A stretch of DNA of 64,000 nt, taken from contig NW_026516666.1 of NCBI RefSeq assembly GCF_025766255.1, forward strand, positions 310,001-374,000. Reading direction: 5' to 3'. Of this stretch, positions 43,919 through 54,914 are shown piece by piece. Position numbers and translations under genes: made by a program. The notes beneath the pieces were generated by a model, which ran no database searches, was not told the origin of the DNA, and saw nothing but the letters and a program-made list of their open reading frames with translations. How positions within the stretch are numbered: the stretch's first letter is position 1; each line of letters starts with the position of its first letter. Source of the DNA: Zychaea mexicana (taxonomy: Eukaryota > Mucoromycota > Mucoromycetes > Mucorales > Lichtheimiaceae).

Positions 43919-44193
43919 TCTTGGACTACCTACAAAAACAGATGATGTTGCATCCCAAAGCCCAGATAACCACACCAGATCACATTGCCTTCCACTGCCC
44001 CAACCCCCTCAGATCCAAGCCGCATTGTTCTCACACCCCTCAACTCTCCCTGCACGACACAGTTCCCAAATGACACCGTCAATATCTCCACTGCCATGCA
44101 CTTACCGCACAGTTCAAAGACACGCTGAGATGCATACAGCACAAACGTCAATGCCAATGCTCACCACCGCAACACTTGCCATGTGCCTTAGAG
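43919..44193 (-). repeat. Inverted repeat, right arm (~275 bp)
   Basis: Reverse complement of 43366-43635. The open frames in both arms translate to equivalent Cys/Val-rich or Pro/His-rich peptides on opposite strands, which is expected from the repeat itself and not evidence of coding. Confidence 0.9.
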
Positions 44194-44437
44194 GTCATCT
44201 GCTGGGGCGCCTATGATGGCCTTGCAGGCCATGGGTGGGTGTATGGTGGCCCACAAGCCCAGTGTAGCACGCGTGTGCTATTCTGGTGAAGGCAGCGAGT
44301 TTATATTCTTCGGGTCGGTGGTCTCATGGTGCCACTCTCTGAGAACACAACCAAGGATCGCGTCGCTGATTGAGGTCGAGCATTTAGCAAAAGAAATACC
44401 ATACCATACAATTGCGATACTTGAATGAGCAGCGGAC

Positions 44438-44867
44438 ATGAATCAAGGAAATCTCTTAAACATCATTCATATTATGCATCACATTATCACATACATTCTA
44501 CAAACAATATCACCGGTAAGTTACTTTCTGCATTGTTCAAACGCCACTTTAAGTTTCGATTGACTGATCATCTAACGCTATGTTTGTATCGATCTTGTAG
44601 GGGAAAACAACAAACAAACAAAAAACAGAAAAGGATGGAGCTGCCGACGCATATACAGTGCGGCTTTACGATCCAATAGGATGGAATCACCGACAGATTT
44701 ACAGTGTGATTTTCCAATCCATGATATTACCCTCCCAAACACCGCATAGTGAGATGCAGCATATACAAAAGGTACGTATGGATTGCGAATACAGAGTCTG
44801 CTGAAAATGTTGGATGGAAGCGACTAACATACCATCTTTTTTTTTCTGCAAACGTTCATAGTCATAA
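44438..44867 (+). CDS. Possible small three-exon gene, unrecognised
   Basis: A tentative model: exons 44438-44515, 44601-44771 and 44862-44867, all phase 0, with GTAAGT..TTGTAG and GTACGT..TCATAG introns, encode 84 residues. Exon 2 reads DGAADAYTVRLYDPIGWNHR and IYSVIFQSMILPSQTP, which look protein-like, but I recognise no family. It could equally be the relic of a longer gene or a chance arrangement. Confidence 0.25.
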
Positions 44868-47255
44868 ATACTACAACATGAATACCTTTGGTCATGTCCG
44901 CCTGCTCCGCGATGCATTACATTTCATTTTTAATAATAAAGCATTGCATAACAAAAATTCTGTTTTCTCTTATTTCACTTACATTTTTACTTTTGGTTGT
45001 ACCTGAGATACAGTATTTGAAATATAAAGTGCTAGTATTGAGTTAAAACCTATGTGTGTATGGTATGCGCCACGCTGGCTAAAGTGATAATGCACCAATG
45101 CGTTGCTTGATATAACTTATTGACTGTAAATAGCAGCAGCAAGTCGGTTTTAGAGCCTTCGGAATCAGAAGGCACAGCAATAGTATGCCCCATCATTTAT
45201 TTTACCAATGGATGCGCATACGTATATACTCTTCCAGGTCTCAAGCTATGCTTTCCAATCTTTATCTATAATCGCACTCCAAAACTGCTCTGTTTGTGTG
45301 AGGAGTAATAGTGGATATCATCTGTTGTTGATGTTGAGACATGATGGTGGTGATAATCAGAGACTGTATGTCAAAGCTATCGATATTGCTCTTCTTGTTC
45401 TTTTGTTCTTGCGCTGTCTCAAGACTTCCTGTATACTTGACTGGTCTATTTCTGGTGGAGGAGACTCACACAATGCGCGTTGCAAGGGATACCAACAAAC
45501 AGCGAGACATGCTGAGAACAATAGACATATGTACACGACCATCACGGTCAGCATGGACGTTGAAAATGCAACTAGGATATGTAATTTATACGAATCGAGC
45601 TCACACGGTTTTGTTTGCATTAAGAAGTGAAGGCTACCCATGCAACAGAAAGGTGTATATTACTTTACACGTCCAACGGTACCCTCACAATGGTTAGCAA
45701 GTTATTGTCCAAGCAATGATAGCCCTGCAAAAACAAATGGAGAGAGAAAATAGCTTAAAAGAAATAAAGAGCTACACAGGAGCAGTGCGGGAGACGTAAG
45801 AAGAGGCGATACCCAAGGCAACCAAAATCTCAAAGGCTACCAACGAGAAACTAGAAACACTGGATGTTGCGAAGGCGGAAGCCATTTGGACCTTAAAAAC
45901 CGGCAACAGTAGCATCAATCTCTAAAACAAGCTTGCAACGAATTAGAAGATTCACAAGATGCGTAAACAACACAGCAGCGGATGCAGCAATTGTAGTAGT
46001 GGTGCTGCAATTCTTTTCTAACATCAGATACAATTTAAGCGACTGAATACGGGTCGATGGTTCTCCATGCATGTTGCCCAGTGAGCTGAGGAGCTGCTCC
46101 ACCATTTCCATATTTTAAAGGAACTCGAGACGCCCGGCATAAGATATCGTAGAAACTTGAATTTCTGATGAGGCAGTTTAATCCGAATGACAATGTCTGA
46201 AGCTTCAACACTGCTCCAGATACAATATGTCAATTCCAAGAAACACATCATTAATTTGGATGGCTGAGATACTATGCAGCACTATTGTATTTGGAAGGTG
46301 AGATCGTCGGAGGCGGTGACGATGATGAATCTTCCACTGCTGGTAGACCGCTATTGTTGCTGTTCTTAATTCAGTGTACTCAATTGCGAGTCTTTTTGTT
46401 GTCATCTTTTTAAGCTGGACAAGAAAGTATAGTGTTTAGCCGTAAAACATGTATTGAGGCAGTGACCTGCCGTCTAGGAGTAGGTCCCGTACATGGTTGC
46501 GATAGAGAAGTCCAGCCACTTTCTGGGAAATGATAGCTAGCTTTAAGCTATACACGTGTAAGATTATTGTTACTGGCAGTAGTACCAGTAGCAGCTATGG
46601 TTGACGCTGTCGTTTTTTCACTATATATAACTGATTGTCATTATCTTATAGTATCGCTTTTCACTATTGCCCGTCATCTGTCTAGCTCCATTTGAATCTT
46701 GCTGTCTAGTAGTCTTGTAAGCATTATATTTTCATCTCAAGTTGTAATATTAATATGGTGGTAAGTAGAATATGAGAGATACTGTATCCTAGATCGCATG
46801 GAGTCATATAGTATCCATATAGTATGTAGTATGTAGTATAGTGCTGTATTAGAGTATCATTTGTGTCCTTGAAAAATATGCGCACATTGATGACCCACCT
46901 TCTGGCGTTTGTGTCAACCTGTCCGTGCCGCTTCTTCGTGGCAAGAAAAACGGCGCCCCACTCATCCCTCCTTTATTCTTTGATTGATTCAACCAAGAAT
47001 TGCCACCGCTTCTGCGCCCTGCGCTTTGAATAAATGCATCCATTCATATATATCTCCACATACTGCTGCCATCAATTCATTTCGTGTGAAGAATCCGAGC
47101 TTAATTGTTCAGATAAAATAGAAAAAATCCAATTGGTAACTTTCTAAAAATAACCAGGTTGTAGGTTGTGAATTGATTGCATTATAAATATTTTTATACT
47201 GAGTTGCTATAGCAGGAGTGTCAGCGCTTGTAGTCTATGTGATTATCCGAGTTAA
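44868..47255. other. Gene-poor stretch with relic-like frames
   Basis: 45341-45697 on plus is an open frame of 118 residues with one hydrophobic segment near its start and Arg-rich remainder; not recognised. 45710-45910 on plus reads as a Lys/Glu-rich coiled coil (MIALQKQMERENSLKEIK) with an in-frame stop, suggesting a decayed gene. 46750-46840 has short TAGTATGTAGTA-type repeats. Nothing else is supported. Confidence 0.35.
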
Positions 47256-47261
47256 GATATC

Positions 47262-49559
47262 CATGTCGCCGCAGTAATTGACAAATTAACTGAGGTAAAT
47301 TTCCGCATCAATCATGACAAAGCCGTATATGCACAACGTTGTGTCTACTTACTTGGCCACTGTGTATCCACCGAAGGTGTATCACTGGATAAACGCAAAG
47401 TATGCAACATCCAAAATATCCCTACACCTACAACTGGCAAAGCTATAGCTGCCTTCTGTGGTACTATCAATTACATGCGCTCTTACCTACCAAAAGTCTC
47501 TGAAGTTATGGCACCTTTAGACCGACTTCGCAATGCCAAATCTTTAAAAGGTTTATGGACACAAACAGAACAACACAGTTTTGACACGTTAAAGAAAATG
47601 CTACTTGAAGCTCCCATCCTGTGCTTTCCCGATTTATCACACCCTTTTCAGGTTGCAACTGACGCTTCAAATACCGGAATCGCTGCAGCACTTTTCCAAG
47701 TCATAGATGGTGAAACACGTCATATTGCTTTCATGGCTAGAGCACTCTCCAAGTCAGAAAGATCTTATAGCACTACACGACGTGAGCTCAGAGCTATTAT
47801 GTTTGCACTTGACAAATTCCACAAATATTTATATGGCAAACCGTTTAAATTATACATGGATCACAAAGCATTGACCTTCCTCCATACACAAAAAATAGCC
47901 AACGCTATGATGATCAGTTGGTTTGACACCATCCTACAATACGACTTTGAAATTATTCACCTACCAGGATTAGAAAACATCCTTCCTGATCAATTATCTC
48001 GCCTTTTTCACATCGATGAAAAAGAGCTGGAAGGGGGTAGTGCTACGCAAATTCATACAAATAATAACACTGTACAAAACAAGACTCTCACAGTAAACAC
48101 ACAAACAAGTAATAACACTGACAACATAGATGATGACATCTATTTTGAACCACCCGAACATGAAAGACCGGAATTACTCAAAAAAGCATATGCATTTGGT
48201 CACTTTGGCGCTGAAGCTATCACAAAAGCACTACACAATGATGGTTTGAAATGGAACAATATGTACAAAGAAGCCGCACACATTGTAAAAAGCTGCCCTG
48301 AATGCCAGCGATTCAACATCACCAAGAAAGGTTATAACCCTTTGAGACCTCTTCATGCATTCTATCTGGGTGATCATTGGACAATTGATCTTGCAAGCGG
48401 CTTCGGCACAAGCCATCGCGGAAACAATTATCTCTTAGTCATGGTAGACGTATGCACACGTTTTTGTGTTTTACACGCACTTCCTGATAAAACATCAGAC
48501 ACTGTCGTTCAAGCAGTCATCGACACATTTTGCTTAGTGGGCTTTTGGCGTTATCTCAGCAGTGATAATGGTACTGAATTCAAGAACCAACTAATGACTC
48601 GTCTTCGAGAAGCCTCTGGATTCGACCAAAGACTTTCTACGCCTTTTCACCCAAGAGCTCAGGGATTGGCTGAAAGATTTGTGCAAACAACTGTTAACAT
48701 CATCCGCAAGTATACAAAAGGAGCAGTTAGAGACTGGGACTTATATGTCAAACCAGCACAAGTAGTCCTTAACAACAAAGTTGCCAATAGACATGGTTCT
48801 ACACCATTTGCTCTTATGTTCAATAGAACAATGAACGGTTTCAGGGACTATAGCAAAGAACAGATCCCGCGGCCACTCACAGAAGATGAGCTGCAAAACC
48901 GCATTGAACAAATGACAAACATTGTCTTTCCTGCAATTTCGGAAAGAGCAAAGGCACTGGATGATATTAAAAAAGGCAAATACAATGCCAAGTTCAGAAT
49001 CACCGATTATCCCATCGGAAGCACGGTCATGGTCATTGATGAATTACGCAGTAAGAAGATGGATCCAAGATATGAAGGACCATATACTGTAGTACGCAAA
49101 ACCAAAGGTGGTTCTTATGTCCTTAGAGATGAACAGGGTCTATTAACTTCTCGTAACTACGCACCCTCACAAATGAAACTCCTATCACAGGATGAATTAA
49201 TTGACACAGAAGAAGCATTTGAAGAAAGCGGTAAATATTACACCGTACAGTCAATTGTAGACCACAAAGAGCTTGCACCAGGCAAATATCAATACCGGGT
49301 TAGATGGAAAGATTATACACCTGATGACGATTCCTGGGAACCAGCAGAAGCATTTAATAGTCCACAACCAATCATGAAATATTGGGAACGTGTTGGTATC
49401 ACACCACCGAAGCAAAGCAAAATACAAACTGCATTACCTGTGACGCACATCCCACAGCAATCACAACGTAAAGCAAAAGGAACTATTTCCAAACGTCAAG
49501 AGGGTTCCACACCTACACCATCTACTAGACGCAGTAAGCGTTTACGCACACGTTGCTAA
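47262..49559 (+). CDS. Pol fragment: RT thumb, RNase H, integrase, chromodomain
   Basis: The frame is open from about 47262; its first ATG is at 47475 (694 residues from there). Before that ATG the reading AVIDKLTEVNFRINHDKA and the CVYLLGHCVSTEGVSLDKRK block are the end of reverse transcriptase. Counting from 47475, RNase H shows D63, E104 and D129. Integrase has C274 and C277 and H243 of the zinc site, but Tyr239 stands where the first His is usual; its D305, D364 and E400 form the D,D35E triad. A GPY/F module (RYEGPYTVV) is at about 532 and a chromodomain at about 588-637 (YQYRVRWKDYTPDDDSWEP), followed by a basic tail. The chromodomain would direct integration to marked chromatin. No stop or frameshift interrupts it. 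Confidence 0.93.
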   Translation, partial: HVAAVIDKLTEVNFRINHDKAVYAQRCVYLLGHCVSTEGVSLDKRKVCNIQNIPTPTTGKAIAAFCGTINYMRSYLPKVSEVMAPLDRLRNAKSLKGLWTQTEQHSFDTLKKMLLEAPILCFPDLSHPFQVATDASNTGIAAALFQVIDGETRHIAFMARALSKSERSYSTTRRELRAIMFALDKFHKYLYGKPFKLYMDHKALTFLHTQKIANAMMISWFDTILQYDFEIIHLPGLENILPDQLSRLFHIDEKELEGGSATQIHTNNNTVQNKTLTVNTQTSNNTDNIDDDIYFEPPEHERPELLKKAYAFGHFGAEAITKALHNDGLKWNNMYKEAAHIVKSCPECQRFNITKKGYNPLRPLHAFYLGDHWTIDLASGFGTSHRGNNYLLVMVDVCTRFCVLHALPDKTSDTVVQAVIDTFCLVGFWRYLSSDNGTEFKNQLMTRLREASGFDQRLSTPFHPRAQGLAERFVQTTVNIIRKYTKGAVRDWDLYVKPAQVVLNNKVANRHGSTPFALMFNRTMNGFRDYSKEQIPRPLTEDELQNRIEQMTNIVFPAISERAKALDDIKKGKYNAKFRITDYPIGSTVMVIDELRSKKMDPRYEGPYTVVRKTKGGSYVLRDEQGLLTSRNYAPSQMKLLSQDELIDTEEAFEESGKYYTVQSIVDHKELAPGKYQYRVRWKDYTPDDDSWEPAEAFNSPQPIMKYWERVGITPPKQSKIQTALPVTHIPQQSQRKAKGTISKRQEGSTPTPSTRRSKRLRTRC

Positions 49560-49601
49560 GCACATTCTTCACAGAATAATGTTTAACCTGGAAGGGGGTG
49601 A

Positions 49602-50022
49602 TGTGGTGAACCACATTAATACACTGCTTAAGATATCAACAATAAGATATTCGGTTAAACATTATAGCACACACGTATGAACACTACGGCATTTCGGCTA
49701 AACACTATTGAATAAAATCTCTCACTCAGATGATCCACCTTACGTGAACAGGACAATGAACCTATCAACAGGTACCTCGGCCATTACATCAGCTAACGCC
49801 GGTTTCAAAGATGTGCCCGATTAACATAGCAACTTCAATAGAAGTTCTGATACGTCCTTGATCCATCCTCTATCACATAGTTTATCCATTAGTCGGATGA
49901 ATTGATATCGCCGTCTTAATAGCTAGAATATAAAAGAGCTTCATATTTTGTTGGAATAAAACATCATCTCAAAGATGCTTAATCTTGTCCCTTATTATCT
50001 TTATTAAAGCTCTATCATCACA
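49602..50022 (+). repeat. 3' LTR of the Ty3/gypsy element
   Basis: 421 bp, starting TGTGGTGA right after the polypurine tract and ending TCATCACA. Matches the solo LTR at 4965-5389. It contains AATATAAAAGAGC (TATA-like, about 49926) and AATAAA (about 49956). Confidence 0.93.
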
Positions 50023-50634
50023 AAGTGACATATTTGGAATGTAAACGTTAAAGAAAGACTACCCACGGAGTGGGTGATATAGCAAAGATCAGATACAGAA
50101 GTTAAATAAGAAATGGGCAGGACCGAAAAGCCTCACTGCCTCGACGGTGCTGTGTCTACTTCCACAGCCTTGCATCGCTCAACTACTGATCCTTCTATTC
50201 GATACCTACGCTGAACATTGTATTCGATGGCGTAATTAATACGAGCAAAAGCAGAGAGAAACGGACAGAGAGATAAAAGTACTCGGTAACACTCCTAGTT
50301 ACATATCATTCCAGCAACAGCAGGAGCCGCATGAGTTCATCCATTTCATCATCCAAAATTAATGAAATGCAAGGCGTATCTGAAGCGGCTACTGAATATG
50401 ATACACTTGTGGGATCGGCACATAGACAAAGATGTATTTAGAGAAGGATGGGATCATTCAAGTGAGAAGTACAAGTATAGGGTAAAAGATGGACAGAAAA
50501 TGTGAAAAGTTTTTGGTACAGCGTCAAAGATGGAAATATAATGCAGTGAAAAGAGCATGTTAAAGATGGGCGGAAATGTGGATGCGTTTTTGTCAGAAAA
50601 GGTTTGGAGTGATTGTGGGTAGGTGAATGCGTGC
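50023..50634. other. 3' flank of the retroelement, nothing recognised
   Basis: No gene is supported. Short similarity of 50090-50105 to part of a 5S rRNA was considered and rejected. Confidence 0.4.
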
Positions 50635-51150
50635 TTATTTTTCTTGCGTATGTGAACACTCAGAGTCGTCGGCCTTTCTTTTTTGTGGGGTTATTTTGAC
50701 AGGTCCGTTCAATGCTGATGGGATGATGACTGTGCTTGGTTCTGTTACGCTCGATACGAAATCTGACCTGTTTTTCTTTGGCTTGGCAACTACATCCATG
50801 GTCGATTTTACGATTCCCTGTTGTTTTCGCGTGAGCGGAAGTTGTGAATGCACTGCAGAGGAAATGAATAACGATGTTACCTTAATCTTAAGCACAGCTT
50901 CTAAATACGGGATGTAGGTTTCATAAAAGTCGATCAATGTTTCTGGAATTTGCTGTTGTTTGATTTCCCGGATACGGCACACGTATCCATCTGGAACGTC
51001 CATCACATATGTTTTCATACGCAGATCTGGTAGAAAATACGAGTGGTCTTTAGTCAAACAAGAGCGAAACGGATTGGTTGTCCCAGTGGAACTGAAGACT
51101 TACGTGTATGGACCATGCCTACCACTCGCAACGAACGGACACTCTCTTCA
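50635..51150 (-). pseudogene. 5'-truncated gene fragment, unrecognised
   Basis: On the minus strand two blocks join well: an exon ending at 51104 (RTLKVEHDEESVRSLRVVGM, donor GTAAGTC) and an exon 50635-51026 (acceptor CTACCAG) reading LRMKTYVMDVPDGYVCRIRE, then FYETYIPYLEAVLKIKVTSL and a basic Lys-rich C-terminus (PQKRKADDSECSHTQEK). The upstream exon runs back to a stop at about 51203 inside a repeat without an ATG, so the 5' part is missing or lies beyond an unseen intron. No family recognised. Confidence 0.45.
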
Positions 51151-51187
51151 TCGTGCTCGACCTTGAGGGTCCTTTGATAAGTAGAAG

Positions 51188-51490
51188 TCGCAAATGATTG
51201 CTAACCTTCATCAACTCCTGCCGTGGGGCTTGAGACAAGTCCACAGCAAGCGTTGATGAAAGCTAGCATCCACTCACTCGAATACCTACTGTGGGGCATG
51301 AGTTCATGATGCACAGAGGTACCCTAAAATGAAGGGAAATTCTAAAAACAGAGAGAAATCGCAAATGATTGCTAACCTTCATCAACTCCTGCCGAGGGGC
51401 TTGAGACAAGTCCACAGCAAGCGTTGATGAAAGCTAACGTCCACTCACTCGAATGCCTACTGTGGGGCATGAGTTCTTGATGCACAGAGG
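51188..51490 (+). repeat. Two 132-bp repeats, 171-bp period, with stem-loop
   Basis: 51188-51319 and 51359-51490 are near identical. Each contains an imperfect inverted repeat (51200-51215 pairing with 51252-51267 in the first copy, 14 of 16 positions) with a 36-nt loop. A shorter internal motif, GTGGGGC.TGAG, occurs twice per unit. Confidence 0.85.
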
Positions 51491-53454
51491 AATTCTTTTG
51501 AAAAAAGAACGGGAGAAAAAGGCTGCTGTGAGCAGTTTTGGGATTGGTTGCTTATGAAGTTGCTAAGGAGCGGAATTGAAAAAGTATGTAGCCAGGTAAC
51601 CAACCGTCACTGATGTACATAGGGATCCCACTAAAAATCGTGTCGTGTGCAGAACAATCACTGTGATACAAAATTACCAAAAACAGCATTTTCCGTGAAA
51701 ATGGGTGTCTTTTTATGGGCAAAAGTTCATTTCCAAAAAGAACGCTGGCCTGGACCGTGCTCAACAAAGCTCAGAACAATGACAGACGACAGTAACACGA
51801 TCACAACGCGCTTTATCACACTTTGGTACGCCTTTTCCATCTTTTTTCTTTTTATTTTACCTTCTGTGTTCGCGTAGTTCTGTTCGCGAGAATAATGGAA
51901 AGGAAAGAAATTTGTTGGGAGGGTATGCACACCAGCAACAACGGCGCTAAGGCAAGCTGTTCTAAGCTGAGAGAACCAGTTTAATGGTATGTTTCGCTTG
52001 CTACGCCCCTTTCAACCCCTTGACTAACCGAAAACATCGTTGGCACAACTTTCATGTGCTCAGAAGCAAGGCCAAGATTATGCATGTATGACTCTCGTAC
52101 GAGCCGACCATCCTCCTTTCTTTTGTATTTTGTTTTTTTCCCACATACATCATACATCACCCACACATACGCCGACCACGTCTGATTGACTTTGAATCGC
52201 TACCGCTGAGGGAGGTGGTTGATAAAGCGAGCAAACCAAACAACAGTATCAACCTGAAGAAGCAGCCTGTATGGATAATAGTAGCTCTAGGATGACGCGC
52301 ATACTATGCTGAAAACAGCCATGCTGCTCTTTACAATTTATTTTAAGCTGCCCACATCCATCATTGCGGGCTTGGAGGATCGGTAATCGCTGATTGCCGT
52401 AGGCATATACTCGTGTAAGAGAGCGGTTTTTATTTCGTTACACACGCCACGACAGTTGATACAACAATGGCCGAGACTTTCTACAATGTCTCACTGATCC
52501 CATGAAGACGCTGGCTGCGGCGTTCAGCACATGTTTACTCCAAACAAACAATTTATTGTTCAATATAAACAACATTGACCCGAACCCTGTACAGAGACCC
52601 TTTGATCATTGGCTTGGCCTTTGCGCTATCCCAATCTAATACACGCCCAGTCATCCTGCTGATGAGATATCACTATCTGCTATCATCCCCCGTCCCCCTC
52701 CGTTCCAGATACTTTTCCTTTCATGGATTTCTATTTACCAATGTAACTAGTAGTGACAAGACACCCATTCCAAGTGCATCATCAGCCGTAAATAATCATC
52801 AAGAGCTCACAAACGACGTCATATCACGTCAGCCCATTCGGGTTATAGCCGTTCATTGCTCTACAGATGTTGTTTACATGAACTGGATCATTCGAGTATA
52901 ATGTTTCCGTGCTATATGGTGGATACTGTCTAGTCCCTTTGAAACCTTTGACCGGTCTTTCTCTTTCTATTCAACAAGAGAGGGTATAAACCTTTGTTCA
53001 TGCCCCCTTACTCCTCTTTTTTTAAAACCCGATCGAAGAATGCTGGTCAGGAATAAAGAGTAACATCAAGAGAAACCCACTAGATAAGGCAGATACTTTG
53101 ACATCTGGCCTTCCTGCAGCTTGCGGATCAGTTACTGTTCAGGACTGCCAAGTTTGGGTTAGACATGCTGAGACCTCCCGGGATAGGTGCAATAATGAAG
53201 AACTAGGCTTAAGGTAAATGCTACCACTGCATGTTATCTTTTCTTATGTATTCATCCAAAATAAAAAATTCACTTTGTACCAAAAGTTTTATTTCATGCA
53301 TACCAATTTCTATTTTCAAATCGTGCCAAATTTATTTTGAAGTCGTACCCAAAAAAAACAACCGTACCAATTAAGACTAAAATCCTGTATTGTCTGTCTG
53401 TTTCCTTGTCGACATCTTCAGCTTATTATTTATTAAGTTTATCACGACTTTCAA
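51491..53454. other. Intergenic, nothing supported
   Basis: About 2 kb. The frame 52575-52901 on plus has no recognised content. TATA-like strings and CT tracts occur at about 52965-53030 with no gene behind them. Confidence 0.4.
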
Positions 53455-54390
53455 AGTTCACTTGAAGATGATCTAATCCGCAGAGTTTAATGTTGTTGCT
53501 GTCTGTTGATGATGACTACAACGCCAAGTCTGTCATGCGCGCCATATGTGATACACCCACGTCTGTGATTTCGGTAGCGTCAACTCGAGCACTCGCAAGT
53601 TGACACATGGTTGAGCAAGGTGATAGCAATACCTTTGATACCGCTAACGTTAGACAAGGTGATGAGTGATGAATCGAGGTATTAAGTGCGTGGCTGTTCG
53701 CAGCGAAAGCGTGTCGCGTCCGACTAAGGTGACAGCGCCATGAGCAGCACCAATCCTTTCATGAATGACTTGTTGCGCGATTCTTTTTCACCGATCGCAC
53801 GAACTATGTCCAGTACAAACGGATCGAGTGGACTGTCACTTCATTCAATAATGTACCCGGCGTGATCAGCAACTGTTCCTAAACAGATAGTGTAAAGTGT
53901 TTGCATAAAAGAAAAACAGTTGGCAGGAGAGAGAATAATGATAGGAATGCCACATTGAGAGAGCGCAGTATGCACTGTTACAACTCTGCATGTGGGGAGA
54001 AAGAGCGAAAGAGTGATAGGTTGGTGGGATTTACGGTGTCACACCCACTGCAGAGAGAGATGGGGGCTCGAGCATTACTTTTTCATCGCGCAGGCGCCTC
54101 TCAAAAAAAACTCAATGACTCGGATACTGTTCCGAAAAAGAAAAGCAAAAAGATCGGAGCATAGCACAGTGTCGTGCAAGAAAAAAAAAGGTTGGCAGTG
54201 TAAAAGGATACCATCTCCGCTTTTTAACAACACCTTCCACCGTATCATCGTGCAAAGAATTCCACGGTGTGTGAATCCGCAGTGTTATAAACGCGCTTGT
54301 TGTAAGAAGATGTTGCACTCGTCACCCCCAAAGAAGATTTGATAGGTGGGTGATTGATGATAGAGAAAGCGATCACGTCCCCTTACTTGA
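53455..54390 (-). pseudogene. Decayed copy of the LRR gene 5' half and its promoter
   Basis: This segment matches about 39285-40320 in the same orientation. The part up to about 53905 corresponds to the N-terminal half of the LRR protein (start codon counterpart at 53903-53905), but many indels break the frame, for instance loss of most of the TGATGA repeat at about 53510 and deletions at about 53575 and 53740. Similarity continues through the upstream region (TTCCACGGTGTGTGAATCCGC at about 54260) to the GCGATCACG at 54371. Only the first half of the gene is present. Confidence 0.85.
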
Positions 54391-54599
54391 AAAACCTTAC
54401 TTATTAAACTACCTACTAACTGATGACGTTGTTAGTAGTCTTCTATTCTACGCTGTTTCATGGGAACGCAGGTCTTCTCGACCTAATTTGATAGAAATAT
54501 ACTTTTACTGATATCGTGTACATATATAGCATACATATAAGGTGCAACAATGGATATTATACACTTCGTTCTCGCATGTGTTCACGATCGATATTACGC

Positions 54600-54914
54600 A
54601 CCTATATTATATGTATCTGACTAATACACGTGCCATTCCCTGACGATAGGCATAGGAGCCGGTAGTTTATTTTAGTGGCAACTTATTATCCGTCTACTCG
54701 TAATTACCAGAAGTGTCATAAAAGGATTAAAGACGGTACACAGCAACAGTGTAATCTCAGCGTCTTGCGTCGTCCGAAATTGTGGAGCCGGTACGTCGAT
54801 GTTCAACTACAGCATAACAGTAGCTCTTGTTTTGTCTCTTTGCTAGATCGGGGCTCCGTGACAACTTTTAAATCTGTTGTCTTTTTTTGTGTAGTAGCAA
54901 GGTATGATGTGTGA
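54600..54914 (+). pseudogene. Fragment resembling RPA1 C-terminal domain
   Basis: The plus frame opening at 54675 reads YYPSTRNYQKCHKRIKDGT, then PKLWSRYVDVQLQHNSSS and CFVSLLDRGSVTTF. The order (zinc-ribbon-like piece, then RY.V.L.H.....V.L.D) resembles the C-terminal OB domain of replication protein A1. The first part aligns with 40530-40707, so it belongs to the same duplicated segment as the LRR relic. Several expected Cys are missing and no other RPA1 region is seen. The family call is inference. Confidence 0.35.

Larger units (their letters stand above)
47256..50022 (+). mobile_element. 5'-truncated Ty3/gypsy chromovirus
   Basis: The element retains the C-terminal part of reverse transcriptase, RNase H, integrase with chromodomain, a polypurine tract (GAAGGGGGTGA at 49591) and the 3' LTR. 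The 5' LTR, gag, protease and the catalytic palm of reverse transcriptase are missing; coding similarity begins just after a stop at 47253-47255. It cannot be autonomous. The orientation is opposite to the solo LTR at 4965. Confidence 0.93.

Noticed and set aside
50040..50150. Possible 5S rRNA-like piece (GATCAGATACAGAAGTTAA)
   Set aside because: Resembles only a short part of 5S rRNA; the flanking helices and the internal control region are not present.
52575..52901. 108-codon frame on plus
   Set aside because: No recognised domain, no promoter pattern and unremarkable composition.
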